From contig NZ_JAGGPS010000004.1 of NCBI RefSeq assembly GCF_018613725.1, forward strand, positions 62,001-126,000: a stretch of 64,000 bases of DNA. The letters are read 5' to 3'. A program made the translations under genes and the position numbers. Of this stretch, positions 32,053 through 39,674 are shown piece after piece. The stretch comes from Hymenobacter sp. ISL-91. GTDB lineage: Bacteria; Bacteroidota; Bacteroidia; Cytophagales; Hymenobacteraceae. Under the pieces are notes generated by a model. The model saw only the letters and a list, made by a program, of their open reading frames with translations. It was not told where the DNA came from and did not search any database. The stretch's first letter is position 1; every line of letters begins with the position of its first letter.

Positions 32053-33501
32053 TTACACCACCTTCACCTTCTCCTCAAAGGCCTTGTCCGTCACCTGGTA
32101 GAACAGGTTCAGCAGCTTGCGGAAGCTGTCGGGCTCGGCCAGGGACTTTTCGGTTTTGTTGAGACTGTCGAGCAGATAGTTGTGACTGAGACCTTTGTTG
32201 AAGAAGTCGTTCCACTTTTTTTCCACCGGCTTGCCCAGAATCATGGCGTTGAAATCGTCGGTTTGAAGGTCGAAGGGGCGGAAGGCGCGGCGGTTTTGGG
32301 CCAGTTCCTGCAGCCACTGGTCGACGCCCGAATCGGCGCCGTGCAGGAAGGTGTTCAGCTCCTTGAAAATAGGCTCGTTGCGCAGGGCGTAGTCGAGCTT
32401 GAGGTTATCGTGGTAGGGTGCCTTGTCGGTGGGCAGGTGCTGCTTGTGGTAGCGCGTGAAGTATAAGAACTGCGTGAGCTGCTTGGCAACGATTTCCCGG
32501 GTTTCGTCGGGCAGGTGGCTGAACTGGATTTCGGGCGAATCCTGGCCCAGGCCGTACTCGTGGAAGTGGGGGCCGCCGGTGCGTAATTCGGCGGGCGAGT
32601 AGCGCATGAAATCCACAATGCTCAGGGCCGCCAGCAGCTCAATTACGTGAGCCTTGTTTTTCTGCTGGGTGCCGCCAGGCTGGTTTTCGTAGGGCGTATC
32701 GGGCGTATCGGCGAGGTAGTAGAGCGCGTCGAGTCCCGGCAGGTTGTGCTCATAATAGCTGAGCGCCGCCTTGGTTTTCGTAAGGAAGTTGTTGGAGTCG
32801 ATAACGGCCGCATCCTCGCTCTGCAGGGCGAAGTAGGGCATCACCGTTACGGCGCCGGTGGGCGCGTCACGCAGGTAACGGGCGTTGCTGAGACGGGTGT
32901 TCGAGTCCTTCAGGTTCTTGAGCATCAGCGGGAAGCCCGCCGCGCCGGTACCGCCAAAAATGCTCGACACGAAGAACACCCGGTCGCCGTCCTGGAAGTT
33001 ATCGGCGAAAAAGCGCATTTCGGGGCTTTCCACCAGCTTGTTCAGCACGATGCTGCCTACGTTGGGTGAGCCCCGGAAACCGATGGTCAGCGGGCTTTCC
33101 AGGTTATCCTGGGTAAAGAGCAAATCCACCAGTCCTTTGGAGTCCACGCTTAGTCCGTCGTAGTTCAGGTACTGGCGGAAGCTTTGGTTGATGCCGCCGA
33201 AATCGAAGATGAACGTGTCCTTCACCGAGCCGTTCACGTCCTGCGAAATGCCGCTTAGCGTACTGATATCGGTCTGGAAGAAGCCTTCGTCGCGGGGGCC
33301 GAGGTGCTGGTAAATCTGCTGGTAATTCTGGAGCAGCTGCACCGTGCGGTTCATGTCTCCGTTGTGGGCATCGGGGTCGATGATGATGGGTACCACCCGG
33401 TCGCAGTTGGGTAGTTCGACGCCCGCCGCCAGCAGCATCGTAAGCGAGCGAATAACCCGGGAGCCCGTGCCGCCAATACCAAATAAGAACAGTTTAGCCA
33501 T
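32053..33501 (-). CDS. Tubulin/FtsZ-like GTPase (Tubulin_2 type)
   Basis: A 482-residue cytosolic protein. Residues 4-17 (LFLFGIGGTGSRVI) are the first nucleotide-binding loop, DPDA at 42-45 follows the second strand, and VSSIFGGTGAAGFP at 178-191 is a variant of the tubulin signature GGGTGSG. A later helix, NKAHVIELLAALSIVDF, fits the Tubulin_2/FtsZ-like family rather than FtsZ itself. Such proteins have been proposed, with vWA and OmpA-like partners, to drive a membrane-remodelling system. The C-terminal 180 residues are helical and lack the FtsZ tail. Whether it polymerises is unknown. It is separated from the Hsp70-like gene by the RAYT element. Confidence 0.85.
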   Translation of the reverse strand: MAKLFLFGIGGTGSRVIRSLTMLLAAGVELPNCDRVVPIIIDPDAHNGDMNRTVQLLQNYQQIYQHLGPRDEGFFQTDISTLSGISQDVNGSVKDTFIFDFGGINQSFRQYLNYDGLSVDSKGLVDLLFTQDNLESPLTIGFRGSPNVGSIVLNKLVESPEMRFFADNFQDGDRVFFVSSIFGGTGAAGFPLMLKNLKDSNTRLSNARYLRDAPTGAVTVMPYFALQSEDAAVIDSNNFLTKTKAALSYYEHNLPGLDALYYLADTPDTPYENQPGGTQQKNKAHVIELLAALSIVDFMRYSPAELRTGGPHFHEYGLGQDSPEIQFSHLPDETREIVAKQLTQFLYFTRYHKQHLPTDKAPYHDNLKLDYALRNEPIFKELNTFLHGADSGVDQWLQELAQNRRAFRPFDLQTDDFNAMILGKPVEKKWNDFFNKGLSHNYLLDSLNKTEKSLAEPDSFRKLLNLFYQVTDKAFEEKVKVV

Positions 33502-33503
33502 GA

Positions 33504-33606
33504 GGAGTATGGAGTAGTTGGTATGGAGTAGCTAGAAATAGGATTGAGCCTATGGGACATTGACTTACCGCCAACTCACTACTCAATACCCGGTACTCAA
33601 TACTAG
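33504..33606. repeat. Intergenic inverted repeat, GAGTATnGAGTAG type
   Basis: Partly complementary arms 33504-33535 and 33578-33606 fill the gap between the tubulin-like and three-helix genes; the right arm covers the stop codon of the latter (33603-33605). A related element is at 62607-62692. Confidence 0.7.
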
Positions 33607-33995
33607 AAAGGAGTGGTGCTGGCGTTGGTGGAACCTTTGCGCAGCAGCAGCGAGAAAATAAAGAACCAGGCCAGACTTAGGATGGCGTTCCAAGTAGCCA
33701 GCCAGTAGATGTAGCTATGGTCGGTGACCTGCTGGGCGTGGGCCTGCCAGATGGCAATACCAAAAGCCAACAGCGCGTTCAGGCCCAAGAACAGACCCCA
33801 ATGGCGCCCCTTATTAAAGGTGGCCACGCCCATAGCGCGGTTGATGAGCAGATAAAAGACCACTGCCAGCCCCAACGACAGCCCGATGTTCAGCAGGCCG
33901 ATGTTGGGAAACACCACGTCGCGGTACACCGGCGTGTCTGCCGGTGGCTGAGGGTTGCCAATTATTTCGTAGAGGAAGCGGAAGAATGCTTTCAT
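33603..33995 (-). CDS. Three-helix membrane protein
   Basis: An unrecognised 130-residue membrane protein. An amphipathic N-terminus (MKAFFRFLYEIIGNPQPPA) precedes three helices at about 30-51, 65-84 and 95-119; the last carries FFIFSLLLRKGS. No charged residue lies within the helices, so it is not an evident ion channel. It is the second gene of the locus, between the vWA-like lipoprotein and the tubulin-like GTPase, and could serve as a membrane anchor for the GTPase, which has no membrane segment itself. Confidence 0.75.
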   Translation of the reverse strand: MKAFFRFLYEIIGNPQPPADTPVYRDVVFPNIGLLNIGLSLGLAVVFYLLINRAMGVATFNKGRHWGLFLGLNALLAFGIAIWQAHAQQVTDHSYIYWLATWNAILSLAWFFIFSLLLRKGSTNASTTPF

Positions 33996-34176
33996 GCGGA
34001 AGATTAACGCCCGGCATTAGCCCGGCAACTCGTGAAACGATACAACAGAAGCAAAATTGCGGGCCGCTCCCAAAGCCCTGGGCGCTGGTCTTTGGGAGCT
34101 CTCCGAACGACTATCGTGCCAACCCTGGCAGTGCCCTTGTAGCAGCGGCAACCTGCCCGGCCCGTAGCACAGCCAC

Positions 34177-35529
34177 CTACCGGGCGGGCTGCAACGTAAT
34201 CGGCAACTCAAAAACGGTAGGCTGCTCTGCTACAGAAGCTTGGAGGCCGTCGAGCAAACTGCTCAGGGCAAACGTTTTAGCGGCCGGTATGGCGTCGTTT
34301 TTCGTCGTCCACTGAGCGGCCCAGGCGGGTCGCTGGTTTTGCAGCTTGAGCACCAGCGGGCGCGAGGCGGGCGGCATTTTGGTCAGACGAATTTTAGCAA
34401 AATGCGTGAACCGGCTCTGCGGGCCGCTGCTACCTTTGGTTTGGGCGGTGGCGGCCGTTACACCAACCAGCTTGGCGTCGGTGTCCACGGTTTGCACCTG
34501 CAGGTTTTGCTGCAGGTAGGCTAGCTCGCGGTACTGACCGGGCAGGTTTTGCAGGTCGAGGCCCACTACAAACTCCACTGGCTGCTGGGCCGAAGCCTCG
34601 CTCACGGCCACCACGCGGTAGCTGTCGGCGGCGCGCTTGCTGGCACCAGCGTCGCCGTAGTACCAGCTGCCTTTGTTCTCAAACTTATCGAGCACCGAAT
34701 AGGCCGGCCGTGGGTACACCACCCCGAAGTGCGCCTGCCGGGACGTTGCGTCGGTCAGCAGGGCCGCATCAAACTGCCGCACGGCGTCGGAAGGGCCGAT
34801 AATCCAGTAGTAATACGGGATGTCGGTGTCGCAGCAGTTGGTTTTCTTGCCCGTTGCCACCAGCGCCGGGTAATAGGTGCCCCGGAAGTCGGAGGTGAAG
34901 CCATACACCGACACGGCCAGGTCGGGCTGCGCGCCGTTGCGCTGCAGGGCATCCGTAATGTCGGTTTTGATGTAGGGAATGGCCCCGGCGTTTTTAGGCG
35001 AGTAGATGAAGTCCGAAATCAGCACATTCACGGTGCCCGGCTGGTAGTAACGGGTCATGAGCGTATCGAGCACGGCGGGCAGTTCGGTGCTCTTGGCCGG
35101 CTGCCGGATGCCGGCGCGCACCGTACCCGACAGGGCCGCGTACGACTCGGGGTAGGGCTTGTCCTTGAGCAGGAAAAACGACTTCTGCTGCACAGCAGGT
35201 GTACGGTTCACCTCCGACAGAAATTGCGCCACCTGCTGCTGAAACCGGGTATTTCCCCCATCAGCAGTGGTTTTGGGCATAAATCCTTCCATCGAGCCCG
35301 ATACTTCCAGCAGCACGTTCACGCGTTGCAGTGGCTGATTTGCGGCTGGCGCCGCGGCTACGGCAGCTTCGGCCTTCTGCTTGCTGCCGCCGGGCAGCAC
35401 GTCGGTCATTTCAATAGCTGTGTCTTGCTCCTGCTTGATATCGGAGCGGGAGTAGCAGCCGGGCAACAGCAGCAGCGCCAGGCCCAATGCGGGCAGCAGG
35501 CGGGGCGGAAGGGAGGTGGGGTAGCGCAT
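34177..35529 (-). CDS. vWA-like lipoprotein
   Basis: A 450-residue lipoprotein (lipobox LLLLPGC, Cys25) with a von Willebrand A-like domain from about residue 68: the MIDAS-like sequence is EVSGS (75-79), i.e. Glu instead of the usual first Asp of DxSxS, and TVNVLISDFIYS (Asp173) provides the later acidic residue. The C-terminal 200 residues are beta-rich (VEFVVGLDLQNLPGQYRELA, RPLVLKLQNQRPAW) and unknown. vWA domains bind partner proteins through a metal ion. As the first gene of the locus it sets the operon start; the motif TACTTTA lies just 6-12 nt before its ATG. Two cysteines in KKTNCCDTDIPY are notable. Confidence 0.8.
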   Translation of the reverse strand: MRYPTSLPPRLLPALGLALLLLPGCYSRSDIKQEQDTAIEMTDVLPGGSKQKAEAAVAAAPAANQPLQRVNVLLEVSGSMEGFMPKTTADGGNTRFQQQVAQFLSEVNRTPAVQQKSFFLLKDKPYPESYAALSGTVRAGIRQPAKSTELPAVLDTLMTRYYQPGTVNVLISDFIYSPKNAGAIPYIKTDITDALQRNGAQPDLAVSVYGFTSDFRGTYYPALVATGKKTNCCDTDIPYYYWIIGPSDAVRQFDAALLTDATSRQAHFGVVYPRPAYSVLDKFENKGSWYYGDAGASKRAADSYRVVAVSEASAQQPVEFVVGLDLQNLPGQYRELAYLQQNLQVQTVDTDAKLVGVTAATAQTKGSSGPQSRFTHFAKIRLTKMPPASRPLVLKLQNQRPAWAAQWTTKNDAIPAAKTFALSSLLDGLQASVAEQPTVFELPITLQPAR

Positions 35530-35599
35530 CGGGTTAAAGTAACGACTTTCTGGCGGGAGGGTTGGGGCCGTTGCAGAACGCTATGTAGGCAGCCTGTTT

Positions 35600-36601
35600 C
35601 TAACTGTAATCTATCTCCGTATTGTCGCCGATGTTGAGGCTGTGCTTGGTGCCTTTGAACAGGGCATCGGAGCCCACGATGCAGTCGTGCATGACAGCCG
35701 AACGCAGCTCGGAATACGACCCGATGATGGACTCGCTGATGATGACGTTCTGCACAATAGTCCGGTCGCCGATGGCCACGTTGGGGCCGATGATGGAGCC
35801 CGCAATCTGGCAGTCGCGCCCGATGCTGACGGGCGGGATGATGATGGTGTCGGGAAACTCGGGGTACTCGTGACGGCGCAGGAACTCGGGGCGGTTGAGC
35901 AGGCGGGCATTGGCCTCAAGCAAGGAGCTTTTACGGCCGCAGTCAAACCAGTTGTCTACCGGTACGGTCACCATTTCGGCCCCGTCCTCAATCATGAGCA
36001 TGAGCGCGTCGGTGAGCTGAAACTCGCCGTGGGTGCGCCGGTCTTGCTCGACGATGCGCTCCAGGGCCGAAGCCAGCCAGTCGGCGTTGGCAATCTTGTA
36101 AAGCCCTACCAGTGCAAAATTCGACTTGGGAATGCGCGGCTTCTCGACCACCTTGGTAACCAGGCCGCGGGGCCCATTTTCCACAATGCCGAACAGGGCG
36201 GGCGTTTTTACCTCCTTCACGGCCAGCACATTGCCGGGCATGGCCAGCATTGCCCGCAGATCTACGTCCACAATCGTGTCGCCGAGCAGGATGAGTACGC
36301 CGTCGGGCTCGTGGCGGAACTGCTCGCGGGCCAGCCACAGGGCGTGGGCAATGCCCTCGCGGGGTTCCTGCACGGTAAAGGTGACGTTCAGGTCGGGGTA
36401 TTGGCGGCGCACGTAGTTTTCCACCTTCTCGCCGAGGTAGCCGATAATAAAGACGAACTCCTGCACCCCGGCCTCTACCAAACGGTCGATGATATGGCCC
36501 AGAATGGTGTTGCCGGCCACTGGCACGAGCGTTTTGGGCTGGGTGTGCGTGTGGGGGCGTAAGCGGGAGCCGATGCCGGCTACGGGAATGACTACTTTCA
36601 T
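35600..36601 (-). CDS. Sugar-1-phosphate nucleotidyltransferase
   Basis: A 333-residue enzyme from the ATG at 36601 (MKVVIPVAGIGSRLRPHTHT); the upstream open frame to 36790 lacks any family similarity. The N-terminal Rossmann-like nucleotidyltransferase domain has the GxGxRxRP loop, PKTLVPVAG, ILLGDTIVDVD (metal-binding Asp) and VVEKP. A C-terminal left-handed beta-helix (about 250-333) is seen as hexapeptide-like repeats (IIIPPVSIGRDCQIAGSIIG, NVAIGDRTIVQNVII). This resembles glucose-1-phosphate thymidylyltransferase/UTP transferase family members with LbH domains, including RmlA-long and archaeal-type GlmU-like enzymes. It makes an NDP-sugar for envelope glycans; the exact sugar is unknown. 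Confidence 0.88.
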   Translation of the reverse strand: MKVVIPVAGIGSRLRPHTHTQPKTLVPVAGNTILGHIIDRLVEAGVQEFVFIIGYLGEKVENYVRRQYPDLNVTFTVQEPREGIAHALWLAREQFRHEPDGVLILLGDTIVDVDLRAMLAMPGNVLAVKEVKTPALFGIVENGPRGLVTKVVEKPRIPKSNFALVGLYKIANADWLASALERIVEQDRRTHGEFQLTDALMLMIEDGAEMVTVPVDNWFDCGRKSSLLEANARLLNRPEFLRRHEYPEFPDTIIIPPVSIGRDCQIAGSIIGPNVAIGDRTIVQNVIISESIIGSYSELRSAVMHDCIVGSDALFKGTKHSLNIGDNTEIDYS

Positions 36602-36788
36602 AAACAGAATCGGGAAGCGCCGAAGCGCAAAATACACAATAGCCGTCGAGCGGCCCCCAGCACAACCGCCGGGCGGCGAATTCGTACTTTGCAGCGCGGC
36701 CAATCTTGGCGGGCGGCTTCTTAAGTATGGGTCCTGCGGGGCCGGTTCTCCTCTCTCCCTCTCTTCCATTTTCCCAAACCTCTCTCCC

Positions 36789-37367
36789 ATGAAACGTTTT
36801 CTGCTCTATTTTGCCGGCATCGTGCTGATGCTTTCCCAGTCGTCGTGCGGCTACAACTCGATGGTAACCAAGGACCAGGCTGTGAAGGGCCAGTGGGCCA
36901 ACGTGCAAAGCTCCTACCAGCGCCGCTCCGACCTGATTCCGAACTTAGTAAACACGGTGAAAGGCGCCGCAAACTTCGAGAAATCGACGCTGACGGAAGT
37001 AATTGAAGCCCGGGCCAAGGCTACCAGCGTGCAGCTGAACGCCGACCAGCTGACGCCTGAGAACCTGCAGAAATTTCAGGCCGCCCAGAGCCAGGTAGGT
37101 GCCGGCCTCGGCCGCCTGCTGGCCGTATCGGAAAACTACCCCGAGCTGAAGGCCAACGCCAACTTCCAGGAGTTGCAGGCCCAGATTGAGGGCACCGAAA
37201 ACCGCATCAACGTGGAGCGCAACAAGTTCAACGGCCTGGTAAACGACTACAACGCCTACGTGAAGAGCTTCCCCAACAACCTGTTTGCCGGCATGTTCGG
37301 GTTTGCCGAGAAGCCGTACTTTGAGGCCGATGCCGCCTCGCAGAAAGCCCCAACGGTCCAGTTTTAA
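36789..37367 (+). CDS. lemA: LemA family lipoprotein
   Basis: A 192-residue LemA protein. The start at 36789 gives a lipoprotein-like signal (MKRFLLYFAGIVLMLSQSSC, Cys20); the open frame upstream is non-coding. The family core is complete: AVKGQWANVQSSYQRRSDLI, PNLVNTVKGAA, SQVGAGLGRLLAVSENYPEL, FQELQAQIEGTENRINVERN and a C-terminal FPNNLFAGMFGF. LemA forms a four-helix bundle of unknown function. In many bacteria it precedes TPM-domain genes, as here (37462 and 37914), suggesting a common envelope role. A promoter-like TACTTTG occurs at about 36684. Confidence 0.93.
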   Translation: MKRFLLYFAGIVLMLSQSSCGYNSMVTKDQAVKGQWANVQSSYQRRSDLIPNLVNTVKGAANFEKSTLTEVIEARAKATSVQLNADQLTPENLQKFQAAQSQVGAGLGRLLAVSENYPELKANANFQELQAQIEGTENRINVERNKFNGLVNDYNAYVKSFPNNLFAGMFGFAEKPYFEADAASQKAPTVQF

Positions 37368-37370
37368 TTC

Positions 37371-37457
37371 AGTTGTCAGTTGCTAGTTGTCAGTTGTCAG
37401 TCGTTAACTGCCGATTGTCAAAAACGACCTGACAACTGACCACTAGCAACTGACAAC
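37371..37457. repeat. Intergenic inverted repeat, TAGTTGTCAGTTGTCAG family
   Basis: Imperfect inverted repeat between lemA and the first TPM gene; the left part repeats CAGTTGTCAG and the right part is its near complement. Same family as 16901-16988. Here it lies inside what should be one operon. Confidence 0.8.
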
Positions 37458-37461
37458 CAAA

Positions 37462-37917
37462 ATGACCAATCCTCTCACTCCCGAACAGGAAGCGGCGCTG
37501 GTAGAAGCCATCCGGCAGGCCGAGTTGCGCACCTCGGGCGAAATCCGGGTGCATCTGGAAGACTCCTGCCCCTCGCCCGACCCGCTCGACCGCGCCGCCC
37601 AGGTGTTTGCCGAGTTGGGCATGCACCACACAGCCCAGCGCAACGGTGTGCTGTTTTACCTGGCCTGGCAGAGCCGGCAGTTTGCCGTCATCGGCGACGC
37701 AGGCATCAACTCGGCCGTACCCGACGACTTCTGGGAAGCAGCCAAGGAAAATGTGCTCAAGCATTTCCGTACCGAGAAATACGTGCTGGGCCTGGAAGCC
37801 GGCATCCGGATGGCAGGCGAGCAGCTGCAGCGCTACTTCCCCTACAATGCCGCCACCGACCATAACGAGTTGGACGACTCCATTTCGTTCGGCGACCCGA
37901 CCTCCAAGCGCCCATGA
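37462..37917 (+). CDS. TPM-domain protein, soluble
   Basis: A 151-residue protein with no signal peptide or membrane helix. It is a short TPM (TLP18.3/Psb32/MOLO-1) domain: ALVEAIRQAELRTSGEIRVH at the N-terminus, then LDRAAQVFAELGMHHTAQRN, GVLFYLAWQSRQFAVIGDAG and DFWEAAKENVLKHFRTEKYV. Such short TPM proteins commonly pair with a longer, Gly-rich-tail TPM protein, here overlapping by four bases (ATGA). The role is unknown; TPM domains are linked to membrane protein quality control and photosystem II repair in plants. Confidence 0.88.
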   Translation: MTNPLTPEQEAALVEAIRQAELRTSGEIRVHLEDSCPSPDPLDRAAQVFAELGMHHTAQRNGVLFYLAWQSRQFAVIGDAGINSAVPDDFWEAAKENVLKHFRTEKYVLGLEAGIRMAGEQLQRYFPYNAATDHNELDDSISFGDPTSKRP

Positions 37918-38738
37918 AGCATCTGTTAGTGAATTTGAGGCGGCCGGCCGGCTGGCTGTTGGCCTTCGGGCTGGTGTTGCTGGCGCTGGTGGCCACGGCC
38001 CAAGATGTTCCGCCGCGCCCTAGCCCGCCCCGCCTCGTAAACGACCTGGCCGGGATGCTACGGCCCGATGAGGTAGCTAGCCTAGAGCAGAAACTGGTGG
38101 CCTACAACGACTCCACTTCGTCGCAGATTGCGGTGGTAACGGTTCCCAGCTTGGGCGACTACGATATTTTCGATTACGCCCAGAAGCTTTACCAGGCTTG
38201 GGGAATCGGCCAGAAAAGCAACAACAACGGCGTGTTGCTACTGGTAGCCAAGCAGGAGCGCAAGGCCCGCATCCATACTGGCTACGGCCTCGAAGGGGCC
38301 ATTCCGGATGCTATTGCCAAGCGCATCATTTCCAACACCATCGTTCCGGCCTTCAAGCAGGAGCGCTACTACAACGGCCTCGACCGGGCCACCGACCAGC
38401 TGATTTCGCTGGCCCAGGGCGAATATAAGGCCGACCAGACCACCCGACAGCGTACCTCCTCCGACGACGACAGCGGCTCGGGTATCTTGTTCTGGCTTAT
38501 CATCGGGGTGCTTATTCTATTCATCCTGTTCCGTAACCGCGGCGGCGGGGGCGGCGGGCGGCGCAACCGGGGCTTTGGCGGCTCCATGATTCCGCCCCTC
38601 ATCTTCGGCGACTTCAGCGGCGGCCGCGGCACCTTTGGTGGAGGCTTCGGGGGCGGAGGCGGTGGTTTCGGCGGCGGGGGCTTCGGCGGTTTCGGCGGAG
38701 GCAGCAGCGGCGGGGGCGGCGCCTCCGGTAGCTGGTAG
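37914..38738 (+). CDS. TPM-domain protein, YgcG type with Gly-rich tail
   Basis: A 274-residue membrane protein: signal peptide ending near VATAQDVPPRP, TPM domain (about 40-160: VNDLAGMLRPDEVASLEQKL, SSQIAVVTVPSLGDYDIFDY, GVLLLVAKQERKARIHTGYG, LEGAIPDAIAKRI), a helix at about 185-203 (ILFWLIIGVLILFILF) and a long Gly/Phe-rich C-terminus ending GGGASGSW. This is the YgcG/DUF2207-like arrangement. The start overlaps the previous TPM gene, so the two are coupled and probably act together with LemA. The terminator at 38761 closes the operon. Confidence 0.9.
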   Translation: MKHLLVNLRRPAGWLLAFGLVLLALVATAQDVPPRPSPPRLVNDLAGMLRPDEVASLEQKLVAYNDSTSSQIAVVTVPSLGDYDIFDYAQKLYQAWGIGQKSNNNGVLLLVAKQERKARIHTGYGLEGAIPDAIAKRIISNTIVPAFKQERYYNGLDRATDQLISLAQGEYKADQTTRQRTSSDDDSGSGILFWLIIGVLILFILFRNRGGGGGGRRNRGFGGSMIPPLIFGDFSGGRGTFGGGFGGGGGGFGGGGFGGFGGGSSGGGGASGSW

Positions 38739-38760
38739 CAAAGTATTCCAAACCAGAGAA

Positions 38761-38827
38761 GCGAAAGAGTGAAAGCCGTTGAACTTGGGCACTTGGCCCG
38801 TTCAACGGCTTTCACTCTTTCGCTTTT
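38761..38827. terminator. Bidirectional terminator
   Basis: Perfect 24-bp arms 38761-38784 and 38800-38823 with a 15-nt loop, followed by a T-run, between the convergent TPM and exonuclease genes. Confidence 0.88.
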
Positions 38828-39427
38828 TTAGTTAATGGCCTGCCTGTAAACCGGCATTTCATAGAACGGGCGCAACAGTTCGATTACGTCGAGTGCGTCG
38901 GCCAGTGCCTGGTGGGCCACGGTATCGTCGGCAAAGCCCGCACGGGCCTTGCAGGTTTGCATGGTGGGCAGACGGGTGTCTTTGCGCCAGTTGAGGTAGA
39001 AAGCGGCCGGGTCGAGCATGGCGGGCTCGGCCCGTACCAGCGTGCCGTAGCCGGGCAGCTCGCGCAGAAAGCTCAAGTCGAAAGAGGCAATATTCTTGCC
39101 GGCCATAGTTACCGCCACGCAGTCGTTTTTATCGGTTTTGAAGCCCTGAGCCAGCAGAAACTCCCGTAGCTGAGGCAGCAGCTCGGCCGGTTCGCACAGC
39201 TCGGGGTTGGGTTCCTTCCGGGCCAGCTCGCGCAGCAGGCCGGCGTTGAGGGCCAGGGCGCCGGCCGTACCCACGTATTCGGGGTGGCGCACCACCCGCC
39301 TGAAATACGGAAGCTCGGCCAGCGGCCGCAGGTTTTTGGTATCTTCCACCACGGCGGCCAGCTCTAGTATCTGGTGGCGAACGGGCCGGCCGCCGGTGGT
39401 TTCAAGGTCGAGCGAAATGTAGTGCAT
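38828..39427 (-). CDS. DEDDh 3'-5' exonuclease
   Basis: A 199-residue exonuclease of the DnaQ/oligoribonuclease superfamily. Motif Exo I is SLDLETTGG (Asp7, Glu9), Exo II is the Asp in KNIASFDLSFLRELPG, and Exo III is HQALADALDVIELL (His and Asp). It is too divergent from PolIII epsilon to be the proofreading subunit and has an unusual first insert (residues 30-80). The family degrades single-stranded DNA or RNA oligonucleotides. The gene stands alone, sharing a terminator with the TPM operon. Confidence 0.82.
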   Translation of the reverse strand: MHYISLDLETTGGRPVRHQILELAAVVEDTKNLRPLAELPYFRRVVRHPEYVGTAGALALNAGLLRELARKEPNPELCEPAELLPQLREFLLAQGFKTDKNDCVAVTMAGKNIASFDLSFLRELPGYGTLVRAEPAMLDPAAFYLNWRKDTRLPTMQTCKARAGFADDTVAHQALADALDVIELLRPFYEMPVYRQAIN

Positions 39428-39674
39428 AGTGCCGAATTGTACGAGCGGAGAGCGGACGTGTTTACACTGGCTATTGGTTTCGCCTGCTTCACTATTCTTG
39501 CTTTAGCCATCACTCAACCAAGAGTCGTAATCAGCCTCATTCAACACCTGTATTATGACAGACTCGGGAGTCTGCTTACATTCGGTATTCCTAACGCCCT
39601 TATATTAGCAATAAGGACTGTCCAATATCCATTTCTGACCTGTTCGAACGGACTTTATACCTGTCCGCTACTCT

